A stretch of 64,000 nt of DNA from contig JACVVK020000470.1 of the NCBI GenBank assembly GCA_018292915.2, positions 445,001 through 509,000 of the forward strand, given 5' to 3'. Positions 1 through 9,645 of this stretch are shown one piece after another; position 1 is the first letter of the stretch, and each line of letters opens with the position of its first letter. The translations under genes were made by a program, and so were the position numbers. This DNA is from Batillaria attramentaria (taxonomy: Eukaryota > Mollusca > Gastropoda > Batillariidae). The notes below the pieces were generated by a model. It worked only from the letters and a program-made list of their open reading frames with translations. It searched no databases and was not told the DNA's origin.

Positions 1-520
1 CAAACCAGCCTGTTGCCTGAATTTGTTAAAACAAATGTTAAAAAATAAGTACATTAAACTCCTAATTTCAAATTGATCCGCTTCTTCGCAGACAAGCCCA
101 CATTTCTATGCAATCGTTAAAGTGAATTTCCCGGTTTTTTTTGGGTTTTTTTATTATTAGCCAGCAGTTTCCCATCACCGTAGTCAGCATTTTGAACAGG
201 CATGGCCTTTGCAAGGTGTTGCCGGCAGAATGCAAATGTCTTTAACGACTCCTGTTACATGCCCACTGAACAGAGTTTGTTTATTACACATTTCTCGAAC
301 AGCACGTGCACGTTCATGTGAGTCCAGCTGCAGCCTAATGGTGGAAAATGACGTAAATTGTCTGTAAGTAAGACTATACCAGAATAGGGACAAATAATTA
401 AAACGTACTATCCCTCCGGCCTATCCCCCTCCTCTGTCCGGCGTCCCCCCTACCCCCCTCACCCACCCGGAACCCCCTCTCCCACGGCCCCCGATCCCCA
501 TGTGTCTAACATACAACACA
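1..520. other. Intergenic sequence, nothing recognised
   Basis: A-T-rich sequence followed by a C-rich patch at about 415-500. No gene, RNA or known repeat was recognised. Confidence 0.5.
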
Positions 521-521
521 G

Positions 522-1267
522 GGCTCAAAATCTTCCACCTTTCTGCGGATTTCCAGCTTTGGATAAAAAAAATTCTTCCCTACAAAAAAAGGGTATTTCT
601 TCCTCTGAAGCACTTAAACACATGCCAAAAACACACCAAATTGCACATATTTTCGTCCATAGTTTAAAACTTTAGATTCTAAAACTTTTCCTCCAAAAAG
701 AAGTATTTTTCTCCTCTGAAGCACTTAAAATCATGCCAGAATGCACCATCCTGCGCAGATTTTAGTCTTGATTCTAGATTCTAAAACTTTTTAGATTCTA
801 AAACTTTTTAGATTCTAAAACTTTTGCTCCAAAAAGAAGTGCTTCCTCCTCTGAAGCACTTAAACTAATGCCAAAAGGCACCATACTGCACAAGATTTTA
901 GTCTAGATTCTAAAACGTTTTAGATTCCAAATTTTTTCCTCCAAAAAGAAGTGTTTCCTCCTCTGAAGCACTTAAACTCATGCCAAAATGCACCATACTG
1001 CACAGATTTTAGTCTAGATTCTAAAACTTTTTAGATTCTAAAACTTTTAGTCTAGATTCTAAAACTTTTTAGATTCTAAAACATTTCCTCCGAAAAGAAG
1101 TGTTTCCTCCTCTGAAGAAAGTAAAATCATGCCAAAATACATCACACTGCACAGATTTTAGTCTAGATTCTAAAACATTTTAGATTCTAAAACTTTTCCT
1201 CCAAAAGAAGTGTTTCCTCTGAGGCATTTAAAATCACGCCAAAATGCACCATTCTGCACAGATTTTG
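522..1267. repeat. Minisatellite of about 105-150 bp units (six copies)
   Basis: CTCTGAAGCACTT or a close variant recurs near 603, 716, 851, 960, 1110 and 1216. Each copy is followed by CATGCCAAAATGCACCA and by TAGATTCTAAAACTTTT runs present in one to three sub-copies. Unit length varies because the TTTTAGATTCTAAAAC sub-repeat expands. Two diverged units of the same family lie in intron 1 at about 18545-18740, so the unit is part of a dispersed element rather than a purely local satellite. Confidence 0.75.
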
Positions 1268-1411
1268 GTTGGACTTCTAATGCTCGGGGCGTGAGTTCGT
1301 ATCCCGGCTAGGGCCAAATATTTGTGCTGGCTTATTAATCGTTGCCCCGTCTTTGGTGTCACCCGTATGTGGTGGAAAAGGACGTTTAACTCCCAAACAC
1401 CCACCCACCTC
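1268..1411 (+). mobile_element. SINE-A, 5' truncated
   Basis: The copy begins inside the tRNA-like head (TTGGACTTCTAATGCTCG), then has the B-box-like GAGTTCGTATCCC and the body up to GGTGGAAAAGGACG and the CACCCACC tail. It is followed directly by a CT microsatellite. Confidence 0.85.
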
Positions 1412-1700
1412 TCTCTCTCTCTCTCTACAATGGAAGTTTGGAGTGTTCGGAAAGTGCTCTGTCACACAATGTTTTTATTTCCCCCCCCCCCTCTCTCTCT
1501 CTCTCTCACCCGTATGTGGTGGAAAAGGGCGTTAAACCCCCAAACACCCACCTCTCTGTCTCTCTCTACAATGGAAGTTTGGAGTGTTCGGAAAGTGCTC
1601 TGTCATACAATGTTTTTATTCCCCCCCCCCCCTCTCTCTCTCTCTCTCACCCGTATGTGGTGGAAAAGGGCGTTAAACTCCCAAACCCCCACCCACCCGC
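1360..1700 (+). repeat. Tandem duplication of a SINE-A tail plus flank (units of about 145 bp)
   Basis: ACCCGTATGTGGTGGAAAAG recurs at about 1360, 1509 and 1650. Between copies lie CT repeats, ACAATGGAAGTTTGGAGTG, TCGGAAAGTGCTCTGTCA and a poly-C run. The 3' end of one SINE-A copy with its downstream DNA has been duplicated in tandem two more times. Confidence 0.8.
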
Positions 1701-1732
1701 CCAGCCTGCTTTGCAGACGTACTTGTTGTGGC

Positions 1733-1868
1733 TTTGTCACTTTGTCACTTCGTCACTTTGTCACTTCGTCACTTCGTCACTTCGTCACTTCGTCACTTTG
1801 TCACTTCGTCACTTTGTCACTTCGTCACTTCGTCACTTTGTCACTTCGTCACTTTGTCACTTCGTCAC
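1733..1868 (+). repeat. 8-bp minisatellite, 17 units
   Basis: Exactly 17 tandem units of TTTGTCAC or TTCGTCAC, differing only at the third base. Since 8 is not a multiple of three, the array cycles through all frames and stays free of stops on this strand, which creates a spurious long open frame. Confidence 0.92.
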
Positions 1869-2019
1869 TAAATGGCTACACACTTCTTTTCCGTTTGGAT
1901 CAGGGGCCACTTTAACCCCTGACAACAACATCGAAGAAAATCTCTTTGTCGAATGCGTGAATTCTGTGCTCTTGGAACTGTTTGGCTTATGGAACCGACG
2001 GCGTGTTACCGGCATGCCG

Positions 2020-2560
2020 CGTACTTACTTACTTACTTACTTAGGCCCCTGGCTCCAAGTGGAGCATAGGCCATCGACAACCCTTCGCCATCGCACTCTG
2101 TTCTGGGCTATTCTTGCCACTCCAGTCCAGTCGGTCCCCTGCTTATATAGCTCTGCCTCAGTGTCCCGCCTCCAGCTGTTGCGAGGCCGGCCTCTCTTCC
2201 TCTTCCCCTGCGGGTTCCATGTCAGGGCTTGGCGTGTGGTGCTGGATGCTGGCTTCCTGAGGGTGTGTCCAATCCAGTCCCACTTCCTCCGCAGGATCTG
2301 CTTGACCACTAGTTCCTGCCCCGCTCGCTCCCACAGCTCTTCGTTCCGGATCTTCTCTTGCCATCGGATGTTGAGGATGCGCCTCAGACAGGTGTTGAGA
2401 AATGTCTGGATCTTCTGCTGCATCGTCTTCGTTGTCGTCCATGTTTCGCATCCGTAGAGCAGAACTGACTTCACGATGGAGTTGAAGTTTGGTTCTTATG
2501 CTGACAACTTTGGATGTCCAGACGTTCTTCAGGGCATTCCGCATAGGTCTACTAAACTCT
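2020..2560 (-). pseudogene. 3' end of an RTE-like non-LTR retrotransposon (broken)
   Basis: Read on the minus strand, about 145 residues (stop near 2037) match the C-terminal part of non-LTR retrotransposon polyproteins. Motifs include VLLYGCETW, IGHTLRKP, GKRKRGRPRNSWRRD and RVRWRRVVDGLCS. The preceding segment (ALKNVWTSKVVSIRTKLQL) lies in another frame, so an indel near 2485 breaks the frame. The copy is 5' truncated at about 2560. Its 3' end is a short AAGT tandem tail, typical of RTE-type elements. A second tail of the same family lies at 26425-26550. Confidence 0.8.
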
Positions 2561-2626
2561 GAACTACACTACGCCAGTCGAGAGTACACGGGCGTAGACG
2601 ATCACAAGCGCGACTGTTGACAAACA

Positions 2627-2811
2627 GGGGTGGGGTTGGGTGGATGTGTTTGGGAGTTTTAACGTCCTCTTCCACCACATATGGGTGATAACAAAGTCGG
2701 GGTAAACGAGAAGAAGGGCCGGCACAAATATTTGCCCCCCAGCAGGGATTCGAACTCACGACCCGAGCATTGAAAGTCCAACGCTCTACCATTCGGCTAT
2801 CCCGGCTCCCC
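2627..2811 (-). mobile_element. SINE-A, full length
   Basis: Reverse-strand copy with tRNA-like head (GGGAGCCGGGATAGCCGAATG on the minus strand), B box, body and CACCCA-type tail. It lies next to a SINE-B copy in the same orientation. Confidence 0.85.
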
Positions 2812-2826
2812 GTTGAAAAACAGAAT

Positions 2827-3232
2827 TTAATAATAATAATAATAATCGCATTAATATAGGCGCTTTATCCCAAACTCATTTGGCTCAAAGCGCCGCGAGC
2901 TAAACCCAGCACGCACTCTCATGTGAATCACACGCATTCTCTCAGTCACACACTGGACATGAACACATTACAATCAGTTGGTGCAAAGGTCCAGCTCAGC
3001 AAATTAAATTTCGGAATTTAGAATTGCATTTATTTTTTTTTTAATTTTGTGGGCTGAACATTTTCAAGGCAGAGTGGGAGGAAGCCGGAGTACCCGGAGA
3101 GAATCCCTGACTGTCGGCTCGAATGAACGGTGCCACATACAAGAAAGAAAAATTCTTTGCCCCGAGTGGGACTCAAACTTGACCTCTCACATTGGTGACT
3201 AAGTCTTAACCACTAGACCACCCACCGCCCCG
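2827..3232 (-). mobile_element. SINE-B, full length
   Basis: The second SINE family, about 400 bp. On the minus strand it has a tRNA-like head (GGTCTAGTGGTTAAGAC, then a degenerate B box), then CTCTCCGGGTACTCCGGCTTCC. It continues with GAAAATGTTCAGCCC, the TGTGATTCACATGAG region and a GAGC..AATGAG..AAAGCGCC 3' end finished by a (TTA)n tail at 2828-2846. Confidence 0.85.
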
Positions 3233-3289
3233 AGTTTCCTGTGTACAGCCAAGTAATGGCAGCTTCAGTATCTTTAACGTTTACATCCT

Positions 3290-3632
3290 TAAGCCGGCTC
3301 TTAACTGGGCACTGCGGAGCGCCACAGTGCTGTCCACAGTTGTGATTTTGGAGGCCCGGTTTCCGCCGCTGTGACGTCATCACAGCAACCTGGATTTCAA
3401 ATAGCCACAACGGTGACTGCGGCTTCCACAACAGATTCTGATTGGCTGTACTACGTCATTCGGCGTGCAAACCGTGCATGGCAGACTCGGACAGTGCAAA
3501 ACTGCAAATTCAATCGGTTTGTCACCGAGCACTGCTGTGTTCAGTTTTGTACTTAAGAGACACACCGAGCGCAACGACTGTGATGTGCACATGTGTGTTT
3601 CGCGCGCTGCGCCCAGTTAAGAGCAGGCTTTA
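3290..3632 (+). mobile_element. Small TIR element (MITE), copy 1
   Basis: A non-coding element of about 343 bp bounded by inverted ends AAGCCGGCTCTTAACTGGGC and GCCCAGTTAAGAGCAGGCTT. TA occurs at both outer edges, compatible with a TA target duplication. No transposase frame was seen. Confidence 0.75.
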
Positions 3633-3993
3633 CGGAGAGACAAACACTATCATAATTTGAAAACACCCTACATGCTCATAAGGTCGAGTCACCTTAAATT
3701 GTTCACTGTTAACATCAGCGTGTTCAACGCAAAAGGTCCGTACTTTCTTCAATTTTCAGAACAGCGCCTTTGGACAGATTCCCTAGAGACACTCCGCGCT
3801 TAAGTTTGTAGCCAGCCACGTTGCTCTGACAGCGTTTTGTGACACTTCACATTTGTCTTGTTGGTGTGTACGGGTCGGTTGTAATTCTTATACTGCGCTA
3901 ATGCAGGACTGGTCCACAGACAGGAGGAGTGTTAAGTAGACACTACAAATAAACTGATAGGTGTGACACTAGGCATGTTTAGTAGTGACTTCG
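3633..3993. other. Spacer between inverted MITE copies
   Basis: Unique-looking sequence with no gene or repeat recognised. Confidence 0.4.
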
Positions 3994-4323
3994 TAAAGCC
4001 TGCTCTTAACTGGGCACAGCGCGCGAAACACACACGTGCACATCACAGTCGTTGCGCTCGGTGTGTCTGCTAACTACAAAACTGAACACAGCTGTGCTCG
4101 GTGACAGCCCGATTGAAGATGCACTGTCCGCCATGTTTGCGCGCCGAGTGACGTAGTACAGCCACTCAGAATCTGTTGTGGAAACCACAGTCACAATTGT
4201 GGCTATTTGAAATCCAGGTTGCTGTGATGACGCCACGGCGGCGGAAACCACCAAAATCACAACTGTGTCACAACTGTGGACAGCACTGTGCCGCTCCGCA
4301 GTGCCCAGTTAAGAGTCGGCTTA
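3994..4323 (-). mobile_element. Small TIR element (MITE), copy 2 in inverse orientation
   Basis: The reverse complement of the 3290-3632 element over its whole length, with scattered substitutions and small indels. It has the same terminal inverted repeats and TA edges. The spacer between the two copies is about 360 bp. Confidence 0.75.
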
Positions 4324-4861
4324 ACGCTCTGCGATTAGCTAATGGTACCCCTAACGTGGCTTATTTAATTACATGTAAATGGGTTACGCTGCTCAGCGGT
4401 CCTCCTTACGAAATCCTACTAAACGTGCCTGCAGGTTTTAGTACGATTTCACCGCATGTCCGTGTTGGCTGGTTTTGCGTCTTATAGCGGTCGAATTGTA
4501 AAGAGCTATATACGGAGAGTATACCTACACAGCTATACAAGCATTCCTGAGACTGACCCAGTCAGTACAGGTCAGAATGATCCAACTCAGAATTCTTACT
4601 TATTTCAAGGTTAGTTTAACGTAATTTAAACCACAAAGAACTATCTTAACGTGATTGGATACATTCTTATATGGTGATTATGACTGTATTATTTGCATGC
4701 TTTTTACGTATTATGTGTGTGTTCTAAGCGTGTTGCAAAGCGATTTTCTCAATTCTGGGACAAATAAAACGGACCTGACTTGACTTGACTTGAACTGAGG
4801 TACCGCGCGTGCTGCGCAAACGGGAGAGCATGTAATTCCCGCAGGACTGAGTGCTGAACTA
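4324..4861. other. Unassigned sequence ending in a short TGACT repeat
   Basis: The end at about 4745-4800 reads GGGACAAATAAAACGGACC followed by tandem TGACT. This resembles the 3' tail of a retrotransposon on the + strand. The rest is unassigned. Confidence 0.4.
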
Positions 4862-4986
4862 GGTGTTGGGGGGGGGGGGGGAGGGTGTGTGTTAGGAGTT
4901 TAACGCCCTTTTCCACCACGTGTGGGTGATGTCGAAATCGGAGCAACGAGAAAAAGGCCAGCACAAATATCTGGCCTCAGCCGGGA
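4862..4986 (-). mobile_element. SINE-A, 5' truncated, head-to-head with the next copy
   Basis: Minus-strand body and tail are present, and the copy is cut just after the B-box region. Its tail borders a G run at 4869-4881. Confidence 0.8.
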
Positions 4987-4987
4987 T

Positions 4988-5163
4988 GAGGAGCCGGGAT
5001 AGCCAAATGGTAGAGCGTTGGACACTCAATGCTCGGGTCGTGAGTTCGAACCCCGGCTGGGGCCAAATATTTGTGCTGGCCTTTATCTCGTTGTCCCGTC
5101 TTTGATAGCACCCTTACGTGGTGGAAAAGGACGTTAAAGTCCCAAGCCCCCCCTCACCCCACC
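4988..5163 (+). mobile_element. SINE-A, full length
   Basis: Plus-strand copy with head GAGCCGGGATAGCCAAATGG, B-box GAGTTCGAACCCC, full body and C-rich tail. It lies head-to-head with the preceding copy and makes an inverted repeat with it. Confidence 0.88.
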
Positions 5164-5426
5164 CAGCCGTAATTCGAACGCTGTTATTTGATTGAAGAAA
5201 CTTAACACGTAATAGAAACATTAGTGGAAGGCAAATGAATGCAGTACACGAGGGGGAAAAAAAGGTAGAAAATGTCTAAATTTTGGGAGAAAATCTGAAA
5301 TTTTAGAATTTTTCTGGTTTTTTTGCCGATTTTTGTTTTCATTTCTTTTCTTTTTTTTTGTTTTTTTTTTGTTTTTGTTTAAAAACAAATTCAGTGTAGT
5401 CAACCCTCGTCGAAACTAGAAATGTG

Positions 5427-5562
5427 ATGTATTGACAATGTGATGGAATGACAATGACAATGTCAATGATACTTTATTTTTCATGGACGAAAGATTTAGC
5501 ATGTATAGGTACAGCGTCCTTTCTTCTATTTTGTCCTTGCTACATTCTACTACTACAACTAC
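5427..5562 (-). mobile_element. Non-LTR retrotransposon 3' end with CATTGT-type tail
   Basis: On the minus strand this reads ...GGACAAAATAG..., then AATAAAGTATCATTGACAT and a run of CATTGT-like hexamers. A related copy lies at 13265-13372 and a more diverged one at 36062-36160. Confidence 0.6.
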
Positions 5563-5563
5563 T

Positions 5564-5568
<5 letters not shown>

Positions 5569-5614
<46 letters not shown>
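5569..5614. repeat. (AG)n microsatellite
   Basis: About 46 bp of AG repeat running into a G run. It borders the 3' end of a minus-strand SINE-A. Confidence 0.95.
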
Positions 5615-5621
<7 letters not shown>

Positions 5622-5784
5622 TGTTCAGGGATTTAACCTCCTTTTCCACCACATACGGGTGATATCAAAGACGGGACAACGATGAAAAAGCCAGCACAAT
5701 TGAATATTTGGCGCCAGCCGGGATACGAACTCACGACCCGAGCATTAGAAGTCCAACGCTTTACCATTCGGCCAGCCCGGCTCC

Positions 5785-5786
<2 letters not shown>
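5615..5786 (-). mobile_element. SINE-A inserted in a GA microsatellite
   Basis: Full-length minus-strand copy with AG repeats on both sides (5569-5614 and 5787-5826). This is as expected if it inserted into one GA tract and duplicated part of it. Confidence 0.88.

Positions 5787-5826
<40 letters not shown>
5787..5826. repeat. (GA)n microsatellite
   Basis: About 40 bp of GA repeat, the other half of the tract interrupted by the SINE-A copy. Confidence 0.95.
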
Positions 5827-5829
<3 letters not shown>

Positions 5830-6627
5830 TTGAGTCAACGCCGCTCACTCACACAAAACCCCCTTTTGTTTTCTTTTCGGATGAGCAGGTCGTCCATTTC
5901 ACCGATGACTGATCAAAAACCGTACTACACACACCACCACCTCTCACTGACTCTCAATCAAAAAGTCCAAATCTTCCTTCAGCTTCTCTGTCGTCTCCCC
6001 CACCTTTCCACACCCAACCCAAAATTTTAACACGACGGCAAACAGGCGACCGCACCCAGACACCAGCAGCGAAACTAATCCTAGCTAAGGCCTATACCCG
6101 AGACACAAACCGGACTTCGTCGCTACCGACGTTCATCTCTGTCTGATCCTCGCACTAGACACAACCATCTCAGCGACGTCTCGACTGATCAGGGAAAGGT
6201 TGGTTTTCATTGGGGATTCGAGGCACGTGTCTAAAAGTATGGCCTGGGGGGGGGGGGGATTCATGTACCCCCACACCCGATGGCAGAATAGTCCCAACGA
6301 CGCATCACGGTGTCTAGTACGTGTGTATGTGCTTTTAGGATTAACTACGTGTCTTTCGTTTCAAGGCGGCGTGTAGTCAGAGTGATTGTGAGTGCAACCC
6401 TGTACCCGGGTCCTCGCTTCTCTTGGCCCCTGCGACGACGTCCAGATCGGGCTAACCGAGACCGAGCCGATCTAAGTGATACCTAAGAAGGAAAAAATAA
6501 AAATACTCGGTGACAAGGAAAGTGGACAGCTGCGAACAACTTTGAGGTCCCTGTGATATTTCATAGTGTGCACAGAAGCGGTGAAAACTGTCGCATTTTA
6601 CCAGCACAGTATATTTTCAGCCTGGCT
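5827..6627. other. Unassigned intergenic sequence
   Basis: Unique-looking sequence with one G run near 6247-6259. Nothing else was recognised. Confidence 0.4.
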
Positions 6628-6762
6628 AGAGAGTATTACCTGCATGTGGTGTCTCCCTTGCCGCAACAAGCACGCATTTTTCGTGGCAGAGCACAAAGCT
6701 CCCACGAAAAATACATGCTTGCTGCGGGGCTGTGTATGCACGAGGGAGAAAATACTCTCTAA
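6628..6762. repeat. Imperfect palindrome of about 135 bp
   Basis: AGAGAGTATTACCTGCATG at the left is mirrored by a reverse-complementary right end finishing AAATACTCTCT. Inner arms GCATTTTTCGTGG and CCACGAAAAATAC pair around a short loop. It could be a foldback MITE remnant or a structured RNA source. Confidence 0.65.
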
Positions 6763-6944
6763 AAGGCATCAAAAACTCAGTCAAATGCAGAAAGTCTAAA
6801 CGAGTGTCACAGTGACGAGGCGTTGGGACTCCAAACTTTTCACGCCTCGGCCAGGCATGCACACTTCTGGGGTATTCCACACTGCACATCAGCGCAATGG
6901 CCATCGAGAAGTCAACAAACACAGACAACCCTTTCCTCCTTGCC

Positions 6945-6999
6945 CTGTCTTCGGTATCACTCTTATGCGGTGGAAAATGACGTTTAATTAGCAACCAAC
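6945..6999 (+). mobile_element. SINE-A 3' fragment
   Basis: Only the tail part is present (CCCTGTCTTCGGTATCACTC and GGTGGAAAATGACG), and it is diverged. Confidence 0.6.
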
Positions 7000-7016
7000 G
7001 ACGTAACCAATTAGCA

Positions 7017-7368
7017 GACAGCTTATGGCCCTCACACTCAGATCGTGCTGTGTGCAGTGAGACAGCTTATGGCCCTCACACTCAGATCGTGCTGTGTGCA
7101 GTGAGACAGCTTATGGCCCTCACACTCAGATCGTGCTGTGTGCTGTGAGACAGCTTATGGCCCTCACACTCAGATCGTGCTGTGTGCAGTGAGACAGCTT
7201 ATGGCCCTCACACTCAGGTCGTGCTGTGTGCAGTGAGACAGCTTGTGGCCCTCACACTCAGGTCGTGCTGTGTGCAGTGAGACAGCTTGTGGCCCTCACA
7301 CTCAGATCGTGCTGTGTGCTGTGAGACAGCTTATGGCCCTCACACTCAGATCGTGCTGTGTGCAGTGA
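7017..7368 (+). repeat. Tandem satellite, 8 x 44 bp
   Basis: Eight consecutive 44-bp units begin GACAGCTTATGGCCCTCACA and end GTGTGCAGTGA, with only one to three substitutions between units. There are no spacers and no length variation, so the array is young or homogenised. Confidence 0.95.
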
Positions 7369-7439
7369 CACTCACTAACTCGTCTCGCAATGTCTCCCTA
7401 CTCGTGTAATGTTGTCGCCATTTTCCTAGTTTCTTTTTC

Positions 7440-7870
7440 AGATGAGCACCCTCTTAAAAATCTAAGCTCCCAACAAAAAGCTTTCCGAAGTGTGAAAATT
7501 TTCTTACAGAGTCGACCGTGCAAGCACAGTCAACTCGGTCACAGTTGCAGAGTTTTCAGCGTCCCTGAAACCCCAGTAAAAGCCAAGGGCAGCCTGATTT
7601 CACAGCTCAATTAGCGTTTTGACACTGAGCGAGAAAGATCGTGCAGCACTGAACATCCGCTAGACACTATAGCGATGTGTCACGCTCACTGACCAAAAGC
7701 CAAATAATGTCACGGCAAACTCGTGCTCTGGTTTTTATAAGGGTCACCGAAGCGCTGAAAACTCTGCAACTGTGACAGAGTTGCCTGTGCTTGCACGGTC
7801 GACTCTGTAAATTTTTTTCACACTTCGGAAAGCTTTTTGTTGAGAGCTTAGATCTTTAAGCTTTTACTTG
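7440..7870. mobile_element. Foldback (long inverted repeat) element
   Basis: The left arm at about 7447-7561 includes CAACAAAAAGCTTTCCGAAG and GTGCAAGCACAG, and ends GCAGAGTTTTCAGCG. It is the reverse complement of the right arm at about 7750-7861. Arms are about 110 bp and highly similar, with a loop of about 190 bp. No transposase is present. It lies 80 bp after the 44-bp satellite. Confidence 0.75.
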
Positions 7871-8822
7871 TCGTGCTCCGCTGCCATTGCGTAATCACTG
7901 TGGAATGACGAACATCTGTACTTGTATTTACCAGAACAAAAATATTTTATCGAAACAAACGTTCAGTCGAACATGCATTTGTATTGCCCCCCCCCCCCCC
8001 CTTTTTTTTTCAATGTAGCATTCAGCCATGAAACTAGGTGAGGCTGAGTTGTTGAGAACAAAGTGCGCCTTTGTTTCCTTTCCTCGGCCTCCCAGAATCA
8101 ACTCAATTCCGATTACAGCGAAAATATTTTCGTAGGAAGACACCTCTTGTGAGATCAAAAGCTGCCACGAGGAGCGAAATCCCTTGTCGCGTAATTATCA
8201 CACCAGGTTAAGAATAACATGGAATGAGTGGTGGAGCCTGCAAGCTTACACAGTCTAATCAGGTCAGTGTGTGTCTCAGCTGAAAGAGGTAATTTACGTA
8301 GATCATCTGAGACGCAAGTATTAAATTGATAGCAGTTCCGGGGCTCCAGACTATTCTATGAGGTCCTGTAAATTATCAAACGATGTCATTCGTCTCAAAC
8401 AGGTTCGTTTTAAAGACAGTTTCACGAAACCTGCTTCTAACTTTCACAATTTCTTGAAATCCTTTAATTTTTAATTTTTATTCATTTTATCATTTTTTAG
8501 GGGGTGGGGGGTGCGGGCTAGGAGGGGGTGGTGTGTGTGTGGGGAGGGGGGGGGGAGGCAGCTGCTGTTTTTGCATTTTGCATGCACTTCCACAATAGTT
8601 ACTCTCAACGTGCAGTGCCTGAGCATGACAAATGGCGGCCCACAGTTTGACCATGTCAGCGTGTCCCCGCTCAGCATCCAGGGGTAACGAGCAGTCAGAT
8701 CATATATGAGCCGCGAGTTTTAAATGACGATAATAATAATAATTAAATTCATTTGAAAGTGACGCCTCTGCCTCAGTAGAAGCTCCAGGCGCCATTACAG
8801 TATCAGGTAAAAACAAGAGACA

Positions 8823-8825
<3 letters not shown>
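7871..8825. other. Unassigned intergenic sequence
   Basis: Contains a C run at 7987-8000, G-rich patches at 8500-8556 and a short (AAT)n near 8731. No gene was recognised. Confidence 0.4.

Positions 8826-8875
<50 letters not shown>
8826..8875. repeat. (CA)n microsatellite
   Basis: 50 bp of uninterrupted CA repeat. Confidence 0.97.
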
Positions 8876-8878
<3 letters not shown>

Positions 8879-8905
8879 CGAAATTCAGGATTTTGAGCTT
8901 TCCAG

Positions 8906-9076
8906 GGGAGCCGGGGTGGCCGAATGGTAGAGCGCTGGACTTCTAATGCTCGGGTCGTGAGTTCGTATCCCGGCTGGGGCCAAATATGTGTGCTTGCTTT
9001 TTCATCGTTGCCCCGTCTTTGATATCACCCGTATGTGGTGGAAAAGGACGTTAACCCCCCAAACACCCACCCACCC
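8906..9076 (+). mobile_element. SINE-A, full length with perfect 13-bp target duplication
   Basis: A good reference copy of 171 bp. The tRNA-like head GGGAGCCGGGGTGGCCGAAT contains an A-box-like TGGCCGAATGG, and GAGTTCGTATCCC is the B-box-like motif. A tRNA-unrelated body follows (CCAAATATGTGTGC, CGTTGCCCCGTCTTTGATAT, GTATGTGGTGGAAAAGGACG), then a CCCAAACACCCACCC tail. It is flanked by TTGAGCTTTCCAG at 8893-8905 and 9077-9089. The perfect duplication shows retroposition and a fairly recent insertion. Confidence 0.95.
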
Positions 9077-9595
9077 TTGAGCTTTCCAGAATACAACATC
9101 TTCAAATAAGAAATTACTGTGACAATCCACACCTGAAATACGACTAGTAAAAGTGTTTCGACAAAAACGGTATACCCGTAAGGGCCGCTGCTACACGTTG
9201 CCAGGATTGGTACTTGCAGGGCTGGCAACGCTGGCAACCCTAATTAAATCGCTGGCGGCCAGCTGGCAAATCCCCCTTGCCGGTGCCGGCGCGGGAATAG
9301 AAAGCCGTTCTATTTTTCCTGGCAGCCAGCTAGCCACAGGCAACCCGTACAGCCAACTGACCAATCACTGCCCAAAGCTTGCAACGCCGCAGGCTGCGTG
9401 TGCCGCGGAACACTTGCCCGCCAGCAGGCAGCCGATTACGGCAACATGCAGACTGGCAGTCGTGTAACCGTGCGCTTTAGACAGGTTACTGTTTTTCATC
9501 AAAGGAGTACGAAGGAGGAATTCAAACGCATATTAATGTAACCTAAGGTAATACCACCAGCGCTCTCGCTTTTTGTCTCTGCCTGTAGATGAACC

Positions 9596-9645
9596 AGCAA
9601 GGGATAGCGCAGCTGGTAGAGTGTTGGACTATCAATCCTCGAGGG
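9596..9645 (+). other. tRNA-like A-box segment
   Basis: GATAGCGCAGCTGGTAGAG followed by TGTTGGACTATCAATCC looks like the 5' half of a tRNA. The 3' half is missing and the sequence runs into a satellite, so it is a SINE head or tRNA pseudogene rather than a tRNA gene. Confidence 0.4.

Noticed and set aside
1438..2457. A 339-codon plus-strand open frame, the longest in the window
   Set aside because: It runs through a duplicated SINE tail, CT repeats, an 8-bp minisatellite and then antisense through a LINE remnant. It has no domain and low complexity.
7017..7368. Possible CRISPR-like array
   Set aside because: The 44-bp units are directly contiguous with no spacers, and the genome is eukaryotic. 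It is a tandem satellite.
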